Positions 1 through 7,861 of a DNA stretch of 18,868 bases are shown piece by piece. The notes beneath the pieces are model-generated. The model made no database searches. It had not been told where the DNA came from and was given only the letters and a program-made list of their open reading frames with translations. Within the stretch, counting starts at the first letter, position 1. Each line of letters begins with the position of its first letter. The stretch spans positions 1 to 18,868 of the forward strand of contig JAEMRY010000023.1 in the NCBI GenBank assembly GCA_016463105.1, written 5' to 3'. The position numbers and the translations under genes are program-made. The DNA comes from Ilumatobacteraceae bacterium. Its GTDB lineage: Bacteria > Actinomycetota > Acidimicrobiia > Acidimicrobiales > Ilumatobacteraceae.

Positions 1-1529
1 TTCTTGCCGCTCGCACCCCAAACACCCGCACCCGGAAACGTTGCGGCACCAGTTAAGTACAAACCAACTATTGGTGTCTTGTAACGCGTAAGTTCGGGTT
101 GAGAATTGAGCAGTGCGGCTAATGGTCCACCCGAAAAACTCGTTGCGTGACCTTTCGGCAAAAAGAAGTCAGTCTCATAGTTTGCGGGTGTCACACAACG
201 CCAGTCGGCGATTGACTCGATGAATCCAGGTTCAACAAGTTCGGCATACTTTTCAAGCCATCGTTTTGGCTCGGCATTAGATGACCAACCACCTTTAAAT
301 GAGAACGGCGTGAATAGAGCCTCAAGACTAAAAACGTGATCAGATGCATTTGTCATAGACGGATCTAGAACTGATGGCAGATTGACAAGCATTGCCGGTT
401 GCTCAAGAATTTCACCGCGCGAGATCATCTCAAAGCCACGATGAAGGTCAGCAGTTGACGGGCTGACGACGAGCGTTGCGCCGAGTGGGTCAATGCCGTG
501 ACTATTAAAAAATTTTTGGTCGATGTGTTTATATTTAGGAAGCGAAGTAATTCGCGCATCAATTTTTGATTCGTAACCCTCATAGTGCGGCGTATTGCGC
601 CATTTCTCGACAACCTGCTTGGCGCAAGCAGGTGGATTCTTTAGCCATTTCAAAAACGTGTCGTGTGGGTTGCATGCTGAAACAACACAGTCTGCAAGAA
701 ATTCAGTGCCGTCGACTAGAGCGACGCCGCGTACTTTTGATCCTTCGCAAAGAATTTGTGCAACGCGAGCACTAGTCATCACAACACCAGAGTTTGATTC
801 GATGCTGCGACGCAACGAGATCGGAACCATCCCACTGCCGCCGACAGGCCGACCAACTTTTGTGACATGGCGCATCGCATAAGTGAGCGCGCCAAGGCCT
901 GTGCCTGGTGTATGTGGTGAGACGCCCCAGACGGTTGGTCCGGTTGCGAGTGCTGGGCCGATCAATAACTCAGACTTAAAATAACTTTGCAGAACTTTTG
1001 CAGATGACATTTTGCTCCAGCGCAACATTGTTGTTATGCCTTTGCCACGCCGAGCAATAACTTTGGCAACAAGAGAAGATCGAGAAGGGGGTTGACTTGC
1101 GGCTTCTAAAATTAATTCGACTACTGGCACCGCGTCGCGAACATATGCGCGGTAACCGTCAACTTCGTCTTTGAACATTGATTTCATCACGTCAAGCGTG
1201 CGATTGACATCGCGAAAGTGTGGCCAGATTCGCTTGTCATCCCACGAAGTTGCTAATTGTGTTGGGTCGACGTCAAGGTATTCGAGACCATGCTTGGCTA
1301 GATCAAGATCTTCACTGACACCGGTGGTTCTAAAGGTGAGGTGATCACAATTGCAAATGTTGACTGTCACACCCGAATATTTTTCACTTGATGCGGTGCC
1401 ACCCACTTCGCTTCGGGCTTCAATGACTAATACTCGTTGACCAGCCTTAGCGAGGTAGGCCGCACAGACCAACCCGTTATGCCCGCCGCCAATAATGATT
1501 GCGTCGTATTTATTGACTTCATTGCCCAT
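1..1529 (-). CDS. FAD-dependent oxidoreductase, phytoene-desaturase/PYROXD2-like (3' end outside window)
   Basis: The minus frame is open from ATG at 1529 to the window edge, with no stop in about 509 codons. The N-terminus has a Rossmann dinucleotide motif GGGHNG (residues 14-19) followed by VLVIEAR, whose Glu37 would bind the FAD ribose. The visible end reads GAATFPGAGVWGASGK, matching the conserved C-terminal FAD-binding block of the phytoene desaturase/PYROXD2 group, so probably only a few tens of residues are missing. The family comprises flavoproteins that oxidise or isomerise hydrophobic substrates; the substrate here cannot be deduced. No carotenoid genes are nearby, so crtI is not claimed. 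The gene is divergent from the creatininase-like gene, 32 nt away. I see neither a Shine-Dalgarno sequence nor a TANNNT box before this ATG. Confidence 0.85.
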   Translation of the reverse strand, partial: MGNEVNKYDAIIIGGGHNGLVCAAYLAKAGQRVLVIEARSEVGGTASSEKYSGVTVNICNCDHLTFRTTGVSEDLDLAKHGLEYLDVDPTQLATSWDDKRIWPHFRDVNRTLDVMKSMFKDEVDGYRAYVRDAVPVVELILEAASQPPSRSSLVAKVIARRGKGITTMLRWSKMSSAKVLQSYFKSELLIGPALATGPTVWGVSPHTPGTGLGALTYAMRHVTKVGRPVGGSGMVPISLRRSIESNSGVVMTSARVAQILCEGSKVRGVALVDGTEFLADCVVSACNPHDTFLKWLKNPPACAKQVVEKWRNTPHYEGYESKIDARITSLPKYKHIDQKFFNSHGIDPLGATLVVSPSTADLHRGFEMISRGEILEQPAMLVNLPSVLDPSMTNASDHVFSLEALFTPFSFKGGWSSNAEPKRWLEKYAELVEPGFIESIADWRCVTPANYETDFFLPKGHATSFSGGPLAALLNSQPELTRYKTPIVGLYLTGAATFPGAGVWGASGK

Positions 1530-1548
1530 GCTACATATTGCCACTCGG

Positions 1549-1554
1549 TAGTGT
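1549..1554 (+). promoter_or_regulatory. Putative -10 element (TAGTGT) for leaderless creatininase-like gene
   Basis: TAGTGT ends 7 nt before ATG 1562, in a 32-nt divergent gap with no Shine-Dalgarno sequence. This fits the TANNNT-N6/7-start pattern repeated elsewhere in the window. No good -35 is seen. Confidence 0.4.
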
Positions 1555-1561
1555 ATTTGTC

Positions 1562-2341
1562 ATGTCTAAAGCGATTCGACGTCTGGGCGATTTACGCGGA
1601 CCAGAGGTTGCCAGCAAAATCACATCACGATCAATTTTTGTACAACCGCTCGGCGCATTAGAACAACATGGGCCACATTTGCCTTTTAACACCGATGAAG
1701 TTATTGCCACGGCCGTAGCCGAAGCGACAGTCTCTGCAGTTGGCGAGCAACTAGATGTTTGGCTTTTGCCGACACTTTCATACACGAAATCAAATGAGCA
1801 CGCTTGGGCATCCGGAACAATTTGGCTCTCGGCGACAACGATGCTGAGTGTGCTTGATGATATTGGTCGTTGCATTTCGCGTACCAACGCCCAAAAACTT
1901 GTGTTTTTAAACGGTCATGGTGGCAACTCGGCGTTGCTGAATGTTGTCAATCGCGAATTGCGCCTGAGTTACGGATTGCAAACTTTTACAGCCCATCCGT
2001 CAATGCCACCCGATCAAGGTGGTGCATCAGCCGAAAGCGAACTAGGTATGGGCATTCACGGTGGTACCGATGAGACATCGGTGATGCTGCATTTGCGACC
2101 AGACCTCGTAGATATGTCTAAGGCAGTGCGACGCGTTCCTGAAAAAATTGCGCTAAACAAACATGTTCGCTTCGGTGGATCTGTAAGTTTCGGTTGGCTC
2201 TCAAATGATTTCTTTGTTGAAGGACACATTGGTGACCCGACTCACGCCACAGCCGAACTGGGGGCCAAAATGTTTAAATCTGCAGTAAAGAACTTTGGCG
2301 AAGCACTCGAAGAAATTTCAACTTTTAATTTCGGCAAATAG
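1562..2341 (+). CDS. Creatininase-superfamily metal-dependent amidohydrolase
   Basis: This 259-residue protein has the length of bacterial creatininases. The first metal-binding block is PLGALEQHGPHLPFNTDE, giving Glu34, His36 and Asp45. A second block is NGHGGN with His119, and HGGTDETS (about residue 164) matches the family's HAGxxETS motif. Family members hydrolyse cyclic or linear amides with a binuclear metal centre: creatininase, the deformylase ArfB, and the mycofactocin peptidase MftE. GHGGN instead of the GHYEN of true creatininase places it in the broader subgroup, so creatinine is not implied. ATG 1562 is preferred over an upstream TTG at 1538 because a TAGTGT box lies 7 nt before it. 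It converges on the ABC substrate-binding gene and is separated from it by a hairpin. A role in nitrogen-compound catabolism alongside the minus-strand cluster is inference. Confidence 0.85.
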   Translation: MSKAIRRLGDLRGPEVASKITSRSIFVQPLGALEQHGPHLPFNTDEVIATAVAEATVSAVGEQLDVWLLPTLSYTKSNEHAWASGTIWLSATTMLSVLDDIGRCISRTNAQKLVFLNGHGGNSALLNVVNRELRLSYGLQTFTAHPSMPPDQGGASAESELGMGIHGGTDETSVMLHLRPDLVDMSKAVRRVPEKIALNKHVRFGGSVSFGWLSNDFFVEGHIGDPTHATAELGAKMFKSAVKNFGEALEEISTFNFGK

Positions 2342-2385
2342 TTAAAAGTCTGGTTTTTTGATTTATTTTTAAGCCTATAAATGAC

Positions 2386-2413
2386 ACTCGGGGGGCGCAA
2401 GCGCCCCCCGAGT
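2386..2413. terminator. Bidirectional hairpin between convergent genes
   Basis: A perfect inverted repeat has arms ACTCGGGGGGCGC and GCGCCCCCCGAGT, 13 bp, separated by AA. It lies 44 nt after the creatininase-like stop and 23 nt after the SBP stop on the other strand. The stem is very GC-rich in an AT-rich gap. Neither side has an immediate U-run, so it is either a U-tract-less terminator or an mRNA 3' stabiliser serving both genes. Confidence 0.8.
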
Positions 2414-2436
2414 TATCAATTAATAATTATTGATCG

Positions 2437-3618
2437 TTATGGCAATGTAATTGTTGGATCAATAAATTCGTTCGTCACGATGTCAGCAGCAGTGATGCCA
2501 TCTTTCATCTTTGCGCCGATCTTCGCGTATACCGGTACCGCTGTGGCGATGAACGCTGTTACGCGATCCATGTCAAAGCTTCCCAATGTTCCATCTGGGC
2601 TATTAGCAATCAACTTGTTCGAAAGACCAAGTTCAACTGCTGCGACAGCCTGACCAGCGTCATACAACCAACCGTTGTTGAATTGTGTGACGAGATCCAA
2701 AATCAATGCGTTTGCACGTGTTGGGTCTGTTACATAATCAACTTGTGATTGCTGAATCATTGGTACGAGCAACTTCAAGCAATCTTTGTTGGCTTCGATC
2801 ACATCTGGTTTGCCACCAAGTGACTGAGCATATGCTGTCCAGCCTGCTTCGTGAATCGTCTGATATGCAACTGGTTTTGCCCAGTCAGTAAGAACCTTCT
2901 CGTAGTAGTAAGGCTCTGAAGTTGCGAAACCTTGCTGTGCAGCCTTGCCACCGTCAGCTACGAAGTTGGCTGGTGAGCCGTCGTAGTTGCCGTCGACTTG
3001 CGCTGCGTCAAGAATGCCATTGGCTGTGAAGTACTCCATGTATGCAGCACCACCGAAGTAACGAACCTTCGCGCCAGTTGCCTTAAGGTCGGCAATTGTT
3101 TTGACATTTGGATAAGTTGCTGGGTCCCACATGATGATCTGTGGGTTGATGTTGAACGGAGCCACAACAGTCATTGTTGGGAATTCGCCCGAATCTTGAA
3201 CTGCACCGTCAGTGCTGACGAAAGCCAAGAAGATATCTGGATCTTGGTACATCAACGATGTTGGTGAGCTGAACCCTACTGCAGGTCCACCTGAACGAAC
3301 CTGAATCTTTACTCCAGTATCTTGACCCTTTGAAATGAGCGCACCAGTTACTCGAACGCCTGCGGCGTCAACTTCGTAACCTTCGCCCACCATGTTGTAC
3401 AAGAACCCGTGCTCTGATTCTGGGTTCCAGTCTGTCTGAAATGTGATTGTGTCTGGACAGATACCAGCAAGAGATACGCCGGCTTCAGCTGCCATCGTGT
3501 CGGTTGTTGCCATCGTGTCGGCAGTTGTTTCTTCCGTGGTTGCTGTGTCGCTTCCACCGCAAGCAGCGATAGTCACTAGACACAGTGCTCCGAGTAGAGC
3601 GGTTACTTTTTTACGCAT
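2437..3618 (-). CDS. ABC transporter substrate-binding lipoprotein (NMT1/SsuA-like)
   Basis: A 393-residue exported lipoprotein. It has a basic N-terminus MRKK, a hydrophobic stretch and lipobox IAAC with Cys20 as the lipidation site. A Thr/Asp/Ala-rich flexible linker (about residues 23-46) precedes the binding domain. The domain resembles the NitT/TauT-type periplasmic-binding-protein-like II group; phrases such as SPTSLMYQDPDIFLAFVSTDG and the assigned neighbours support this, but the ligand is unknown. It should capture substrate at the membrane surface and deliver it to the permease encoded just upstream. It has one of the few strong Shine-Dalgarno sites here: AGGGG at 3624-3628, 5 nt from ATG. 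That fits the need for excess binding protein over the membrane parts. A 126-nt gap separates it from the permease stop. The gene ends at the hairpin near 2400. Confidence 0.85.
   Translation of the reverse strand: MRKKVTALLGALCLVTIAACGGSDTATTEETTADTMATTDTMAAEAGVSLAGICPDTITFQTDWNPESEHGFLYNMVGEGYEVDAAGVRVTGALISKGQDTGVKIQVRSGGPAVGFSSPTSLMYQDPDIFLAFVSTDGAVQDSGEFPTMTVVAPFNINPQIIMWDPATYPNVKTIADLKATGAKVRYFGGAAYMEYFTANGILDAAQVDGNYDGSPANFVADGGKAAQQGFATSEPYYYEKVLTDWAKPVAYQTIHEAGWTAYAQSLGGKPDVIEANKDCLKLLVPMIQQSQVDYVTDPTRANALILDLVTQFNNGWLYDAGQAVAAVELGLSNKLIANSPDGTLGSFDMDRVTAFIATAVPVYAKIGAKMKDGITAADIVTNEFIDPTITLP
3490..3525. repeat. 18-bp tandem duplication in the SBP linker
   Basis: Two adjacent copies beginning TGCCATCGTGTCGG (3490-3507 and 3508-3525) differ at 2 of 18 positions. 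On the coding strand they encode the repeated six-residue unit TDTMAA/ADTMAT in the lipoprotein linker. This is probably replication-slippage expansion of a low-complexity spacer. Confidence 0.8.
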
Positions 3619-3744
3619 TTTTTCCCCTGTTCGTTTTGTTTGTTTGAATTAGTTTTAGGTTGTTTCTGAATTACAGGCGTGATGTTAGTTCATTTTTATT
3701 GGATAGGAAGCCATTTTGCTTTACATTCCATAAAGTAATGCAAG
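3619..3744 (-). other. 126-nt gap before the substrate-binding protein gene
   Basis: This AT-rich gap lies between the permease stop and the SBP start. It contains the AGGGG Shine-Dalgarno at 3624-3628 and a short imperfect stem-loop (CTTTA/TAAAG, near 3717-3733). A TGTAAT hexamer (complement at 3670-3675) could be a -10 but has no supporting -35. I see no recognisable riboswitch fold and no poly-U terminator. It probably permits separate, higher expression or processing of the SBP message. Confidence 0.4.
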
Positions 3745-4641
3745 TTATCGACCTCTTGTGGTTGTGTGCCATTTGCCGATCGCGACTTTCGAAATTAGGC
3801 CAAACAGAATGAACACAACCAGGCCGAAGACGCTTGCCAAAATAATGGCTGCAATTAGTTCGGCTCCCCATAGACGCCCGCGATAGATATCAATTTGAGC
3901 GCCGATGCCCACAATGCCGCCTTGGCGGAAGTAAAAATCTCCAACAACGGCGCCGATCACTGAGAGGCCTGCCGATATTCGCAGGCCTACAAAAATATTT
4001 GGCATAGCCGCAGGAAATTGCAATTTTCGCAAGCGTGTGAATTTGCTGGCGCCATGGAGGCTGAACAACTCATGCTGGCTGGTGTCAACTGAAAGCAAGC
4101 CAAACAGTGTGTTATTGACAATCGGGAAGAAGGCGATAAGTACGACCACAAGAATTCTCTGCAGCTGAATGCCATCAATAAGTGCCCGAATCAGCGGTGT
4201 CATTGCCAAGATTGGCGCCGATTGCAGGGCAACGAGATACGGCCATGTTGCGCGCTCCATCCAACGGCGCGTAGCCATCAATGTGGCGAGAAAAGTGCCG
4301 ATGATGATTGTGATGAAAAGCCCTGAGACAGCAATCTTGATTGAATCCCAAAGTGACATCAAAATTGGCTTGAGTCCTCGCTGCGTACCCGCTGACCAAG
4401 TTAAAAAACCTTCGTTAACCACGCGATGAGGGGTCGGTAGTAAGAATCGTTTTTGCGGTGGCAAGAGTTTTGTAGAGAGTAAATACCAAATACCGATGAA
4501 CAAAATGAACACAACAACCGGTCCTGCAAAATCGCTGAACAGATTGCGATCTTTTGTTTCGCGTGGGGCATCGTCAATTCGCGAACTCGGGGGCGCCGAC
4601 TGGTCGATTGTGTTTGTAACTTTCAACGTGGTGCCACTCAT
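3745..4641 (-). CDS. ABC transporter permease (NitT/TauT/SsuC-like)
   Basis: A 298-residue integral membrane protein. A polar, Ser/Thr/Asp-rich N-terminal tail of about 35 residues is followed by a hydrophobic segment VVVFILFIGIWYLL. The binding-protein-dependent permease domain then contains several transmembrane helices. The ATPase-coupling (EAA-like) loop reads ELFSLHGASKFTRLRKLQFPAAMPNIFVG in two adjacent pieces, with the conserved Gly and the trailing PAAMPNI. That PAxxPxI ending is typical of SsuC, TauC and ThiX proteins. The start codon overlaps the ATPase stop by 4 nt (ATGA), so translation is coupled and the two should form one complex. Substrate identity cannot be taken from the permease. 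Confidence in the family is high. Confidence 0.88.
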   Translation of the reverse strand: MSGTTLKVTNTIDQSAPPSSRIDDAPRETKDRNLFSDFAGPVVVFILFIGIWYLLSTKLLPPQKRFLLPTPHRVVNEGFLTWSAGTQRGLKPILMSLWDSIKIAVSGLFITIIIGTFLATLMATRRWMERATWPYLVALQSAPILAMTPLIRALIDGIQLQRILVVVLIAFFPIVNNTLFGLLSVDTSQHELFSLHGASKFTRLRKLQFPAAMPNIFVGLRISAGLSVIGAVVGDFYFRQGGIVGIGAQIDIYRGRLWGAELIAAIILASVFGLVVFILFGLISKVAIGKWHTTTRGR

Positions 4642-5372
4642 ACAAGGGCTCCACGCAAGGCGAGTGATATCTCGCCGCAGATTTCGGCGAACTTCGGTTC
4701 GTATCTAAGTGAGTGTGCTCGCGGGTAACTAAATGGGATATCAAAACTGCCGACAATTTGGCCAGGGCGGGCTGACATAACCAATACCTTGGTCGACATA
4801 TATACCGCTTCGGCAATCGAGTGAGTGATAAAAAGACCTGCGAAGCCCTCAAGTTGAAATAATCGCAACAACTCGTCATTCAATCGTTCACGAGTGATCT
4901 CGTCAAGTGCACCGAATGGTTCGTCAAACAAAAAGACGCGTGGTTTCATTACAAGCGAGCGCGCGAGTGAAGCCCGCATGCGCATGCCGCCTGAGAGTTG
5001 GCGAGGATATTTATCTTCAAATCCGGTTAAACCAACTAAATCGATTGCCGCTTGGGCAAGTTTGGTGCGTTCTGCTTTCTCGATGCCGTGAAGTTCGGCA
5101 ATTAGTTCAATATTTTTGCGAACGTTTCGCCATGGAAGCAAAGTCGCATCTTGAAACACATATCCGATGCTGTTGCGATCAACTTCGCACTTACCTTCGG
5201 TTTCGGTTTCTAGATTTGAAGCAATACGAAGCAAAGTTGATTTGCCGCAACCCGATGGCCCTACAACAGTTAGAAATTCGCCAGGATTGATATCAAAAGA
5301 AACGCCACCGAGCGCTTTCGTGCCATCCGGAAACGTCATGCCAACATTATTGAACCCCAGCGCTTTTGCCAC
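4638..5372 (-). CDS. ABC transporter ATP-binding protein (SsuB/TauB/ThiZ-like)
   Basis: A 244-residue nucleotide-binding subunit with every canonical motif. Walker A is GPSGCGKST (residues 38-46), the Q-loop is Gln74 in FQDATLLPW, and the signature is LSGGM (126-130). Walker B is VFLFDE (146-151, catalytic Glu151) and the switch His is His184. The Q-loop wording is characteristic of the NitT/TauT/sulfonate/pyrimidine importer class. The gene starts with GTG 5372, placed 6 nt after a TAATGT box that itself has TTGATG 17 nt upstream. It therefore probably has its own leaderless promoter despite following the amidohydrolase by only 64 nt. It overlaps the permease gene by 4 nt. It powers uptake of the unknown ligand. 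Confidence 0.93.
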   Translation of the reverse strand: MAKALGFNNVGMTFPDGTKALGGVSFDINPGEFLTVVGPSGCGKSTLLRIASNLETETEGKCEVDRNSIGYVFQDATLLPWRNVRKNIELIAELHGIEKAERTKLAQAAIDLVGLTGFEDKYPRQLSGGMRMRASLARSLVMKPRVFLFDEPFGALDEITRERLNDELLRLFQLEGFAGLFITHSIAEAVYMSTKVLVMSARPGQIVGSFDIPFSYPRAHSLRYEPKFAEICGEISLALRGALV

Positions 5373-5378
5373 ACTGAG

Positions 5379-5407
5379 ACATTAGTTGATCAATCACCGC
5401 TCATCAA
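5379..5407 (-). promoter_or_regulatory. Promoter for ABC ATPase: TTGATG-17-TAATGT-6-GTG
   Basis: On the minus strand, -35 TTGATG (complement at 5402-5407) is 17 nt from -10 TAATGT (complement at 5379-5384), which is 6 nt from the GTG start. Transcription would begin at or beside the start codon. An 8-bp palindrome TTGATCAA lies within the spacer and could be an operator. This is the best-formed promoter in the window. Confidence 0.6.
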
Positions 5408-5436
5408 ATAAAACGGCTCTCTTTGGGTGCTTTAGA

Positions 5437-6648
5437 TTAAGTATTTGTTAAGTGCGTAGTCTTTCCGCGACGCATAACCATCGAGCGGGGTGCAGCAGTG
5501 GCGATCGCTTCACGAATTGAGTGAACCGGAGTCAACATCAGATCAGCGATTCCTCCAATTTTGATCTCAGAAAATGATAAACCCATTACAGACTTCGCGG
5601 TGCTCGATACTGCTGCGAACGCTTCATTAGGTAACTGGTGCGCTGCAAGGATCAACAGCGCAGCACTTTCAAGGGGGTCGCCACGGCCGATCGGATTAAA
5701 CGGGTCTTGTAAGTTGTCGGCGCCCGCAGCGACTCTTACGCCAGCCGCACGCAACGCAGAAATAGCAGTCAATCCACGTGGTGGGGCAGTGTGATTATCG
5801 CGTGCTTGCAGAAAAAGATTCGTGTGTGGCAAAGTAACCACGCCAATGTTTGCAGTGGCCACTTTTTCGCATATTCGTTTTTGGGTCTCCAAGTTTTGCA
5901 TGCCCAGACTCACGCAGTGGCTGGCAGTCACAGAATTCGAAAAGCCAGTGGCGATAACTCGCTCGGCAAGGTCTTCGAGTGAAATCCGATTGACATCGGT
6001 GTGCTCATCGGTGTGCAGATCAAGACCGCAGCCAAGTTCTGATGCAAGCTCAAGCAACGCAATGTTTGCGCCAACTGGGTCAACATCGAGATGCGGGCAA
6101 CCACCCAGTAAATCGACTCCCAATTTGATGGCGGCTTTACCGCGTGCAAGGTTTGCTTTGCCATCCTGTCCGCTTAGTGGCCAACCCAGTAGTGCACAAA
6201 TTTGTAAGTCGACGATATCTTTTGTGCGGCTGCGTACTTCAAGTAGGGCTTCAACAGAATCAAGTGAGTTCCATTCTGTGACATCGGCGTGAGTTCGAAT
6301 AGCAGTTACGCCGTTTCTGACCATTAATCGAACGGCTCGTTCGGCCCGTTCAATGGTGTCGGCGACTGTTATCTGGTTGCGGTGAGACTCCATGGCGTTA
6401 ATTGCACCCATCAAATCTCCGGTCGGGTTCGCAATGCGCTCTGACAAAAACGCCTTGTCAAGATGTGCATGAGGTTCTGCTAACGATGATGTCAACAGCG
6501 CACCAGAGGCGTTAATTATTTCTTCACCAGGTTGATCAAAAAGCCGAACACTTTTGGCTGGTTCGATCGCAACGATAGTTTCATCGTTAATTCGCAAGTC
6601 GAATAACTCGTCGTCGCCACTTTTAAGCCGGCAACTTTTAATCAGCAC
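5437..6648 (-). CDS. Cytosine-deaminase-type amidohydrolase of unknown substrate
   Basis: A 403-residue amidohydrolase. The ligand pattern follows E. coli CodA closely: His60 and His62 in EPHAHLDK, His212 and catalytic Glu215 in HTDE, His244 in TASHC, Asp311 in GADNLQDPF (CodA 61/63, 214, 217, 246, 313, from memory). The family deaminates or deamidates N-heterocycles such as cytosine, isoguanine, creatinine and s-triazines. Where CodA has PQEG with substrate-binding Gln156, this protein has LGWP, so cytosine is unlikely. The start is GTG 6648, 11 nt after the LLM oxidoreductase stop and without a Shine-Dalgarno sequence, so the pair are probably cotranscribed. It lies just upstream of the ABC importer, which suggests it acts on the imported compound. 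That is inference. Confidence 0.85.
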   Translation of the reverse strand: MLIKSCRLKSGDDELFDLRINDETIVAIEPAKSVRLFDQPGEEIINASGALLTSSLAEPHAHLDKAFLSERIANPTGDLMGAINAMESHRNQITVADTIERAERAVRLMVRNGVTAIRTHADVTEWNSLDSVEALLEVRSRTKDIVDLQICALLGWPLSGQDGKANLARGKAAIKLGVDLLGGCPHLDVDPVGANIALLELASELGCGLDLHTDEHTDVNRISLEDLAERVIATGFSNSVTASHCVSLGMQNLETQKRICEKVATANIGVVTLPHTNLFLQARDNHTAPPRGLTAISALRAAGVRVAAGADNLQDPFNPIGRGDPLESAALLILAAHQLPNEAFAAVSSTAKSVMGLSFSEIKIGGIADLMLTPVHSIREAIATAAPRSMVMRRGKTTHLTNT

Positions 6649-6659
6649 AAGGCTATTTT

Positions 6660-7847
6660 CTAGATCAAAGGTTGAAGATTTGGAAGCGGTCGGCGCTCAA
6701 TTTTTTCGCCCAGTCGAGGAAAGATTTCTTCTGCTACGAAATGCATTTGCTCGCTCATTTCTTCACGACTCACACCGGGATAATCAAAGAAAAAGCAAAT
6801 ATGTTTTAAGTCAAGTAGTTCACGCCAAAAACCGATTGTGTCTACGGCGTCGTCGAAAGATCCAACAATCTGAATTTTTTGGTCATTTGATTCTTGTACT
6901 GTCGGACAGTGGTTAAACGCAACTTTGCTGCCATCCGGATTTCGATATGAAGAAAAACGTCCGTATGGTGACAAGAAGTTTGCAAATTCATCATGGCCAG
7001 GCTTGCCTTTGATCATTGCCTTCTCACGAGTTTTTGCACAATGCAAATTCATCACGAGCATTCGATCTTGTCCAGGGGCAACTGGTGTGCCATTCTCTTG
7101 GCGAATCGCGGCATAGCGATCCCACTTTTGTTTTTGACTGTCGGCATTTTGTAACCAATAAACAGCCTTATGGCCAACTCGTGGGACGTATTCGATTGTC
7201 TCTGGTGATGTAACTGGCTGGTAAATATCAATGTGTCGAAGGGGCTTTGGAATCAGGGTTAAGTCATCCACGTAACTTCCACGATCAGGAATATCGTCTG
7301 GAGGAAATACAAAGTGTTTGCCCCGATACGAGAATCGCTCGTTATACCAAGCAAGTTTAATTATCTCGATGCTTTCTTCGAATACTTCGCGATTGATTCG
7401 GTCATGTTCGGCGCTCATTGCGTTATCACCTGAGGCGACAACAGTCCCGAGACTCCATGCTTCTCGGGGCACAGTGCCACGACCAACACCAAACTCCATT
7501 CGGCCGCCAGTAATTATGTCGGCAAGCGCGAAATCTTCGGCAAGACGAAGTGGATGCCACTGTGGAACAACATTGAACATCTGCCCGAGTCGAAGATTTT
7601 TGGTGACGTTTGTTAAATGTTGGCCGAACATAATTAGATTCGGCAGAACCTCATAACCTTCGAATTGAAAGTGGTGCTCTGTTAGCCACATCGTGTCGAT
7701 ACCCACTTCGTCGGCAGTCTTGGCCCATGCCACAAGATTCTTGTAACACTCGATCACGCTGTCATTGCCGTATCGACGTTTAGTTGGTGCCACTTGACCG
7801 GCATCGTCCATTGGGACGGTGCAAAAGAAATTTGCATCTACGCGCAT
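6660..7847 (-). CDS. LLM class flavin-dependent oxidoreductase (luciferase-like monooxygenase)
   Basis: A 395-residue bacterial-luciferase-like TIM barrel. The family motif WLTEHHF is at residues 54-60, followed by NLIMFGQHL, TKNLRLGQMFNVVPQWHPLRLAED and TGGRMEFGVGRG, which line the FMN/F420 site in relatives. Such enzymes use reduced FMN or F420 for oxygenation or hydride transfer; the cofactor is not decided by sequence alone. ATG 7847 is preferred to an upstream GTG at 7877. The GTG would overlap the upstream gene by 16 nt, whereas ATG 7847 sits 6 nt after a TATTGT box and opens with MRVDANFF. It lies between the phosphodiesterase (14 nt) and the amidohydrolase (11 nt). I considered RutA, the uracil-ring-opening monooxygenase, but the N-terminus does not match and no other rut gene is present. 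Confidence 0.87.
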   Translation of the reverse strand: MRVDANFFCTVPMDDAGQVAPTKRRYGNDSVIECYKNLVAWAKTADEVGIDTMWLTEHHFQFEGYEVLPNLIMFGQHLTNVTKNLRLGQMFNVVPQWHPLRLAEDFALADIITGGRMEFGVGRGTVPREAWSLGTVVASGDNAMSAEHDRINREVFEESIEIIKLAWYNERFSYRGKHFVFPPDDIPDRGSYVDDLTLIPKPLRHIDIYQPVTSPETIEYVPRVGHKAVYWLQNADSQKQKWDRYAAIRQENGTPVAPGQDRMLVMNLHCAKTREKAMIKGKPGHDEFANFLSPYGRFSSYRNPDGSKVAFNHCPTVQESNDQKIQIVGSFDDAVDTIGFWRELLDLKHICFFFDYPGVSREEMSEQMHFVAEEIFPRLGEKIERRPLPNLQPLI

Positions 7848-7853
7848 TGGTTT

Positions 7854-7859
7854 ACAATA
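7854..7859 (-). promoter_or_regulatory. Putative -10 element (TATTGT) for leaderless LLM oxidoreductase
   Basis: TATTGT on the minus strand ends 6 nt before ATG 7847, inside the 14-nt gap after the phosphodiesterase gene. It may start an internal transcript for the LLM oxidoreductase and amidohydrolase. A GAGG nearby is 12 nt from the ATG, too far for a normal Shine-Dalgarno. Confidence 0.4.
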
Positions 7860-7861
7860 CC

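Noticed and set aside
1538..1561. TTG 1538 as start of the creatininase-like gene
   Set aside because: The added residues are not family-like. ATG 1562 gives metal-ligand positions matching creatininase and has TAGTGT 7 nt upstream.
1562..2341. Identity as true creatininase or mycofactocin peptidase MftE
   Set aside because: GHGGN replaces GHYEN of creatininase, and no mycofactocin genes are present in the window.
3619..3744. Riboswitch in the leader of the substrate-binding protein
   Set aside because: No TPP, purine, guanidine or other known conserved riboswitch core could be recognised; only a weak 5-bp stem is seen.
5822..6292. Plus-strand 156-codon frame inside the amidohydrolase
   Set aside because: It is a shadow of a gene with all catalytic motifs on the minus strand; the product is Ser/Arg-rich with no motif.
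6660..7847. RutA (uracil monooxygenase)
   Set aside because: The N-terminus differs from RutA and no rutB-F genes are nearby; only the general LLM fold is supported.
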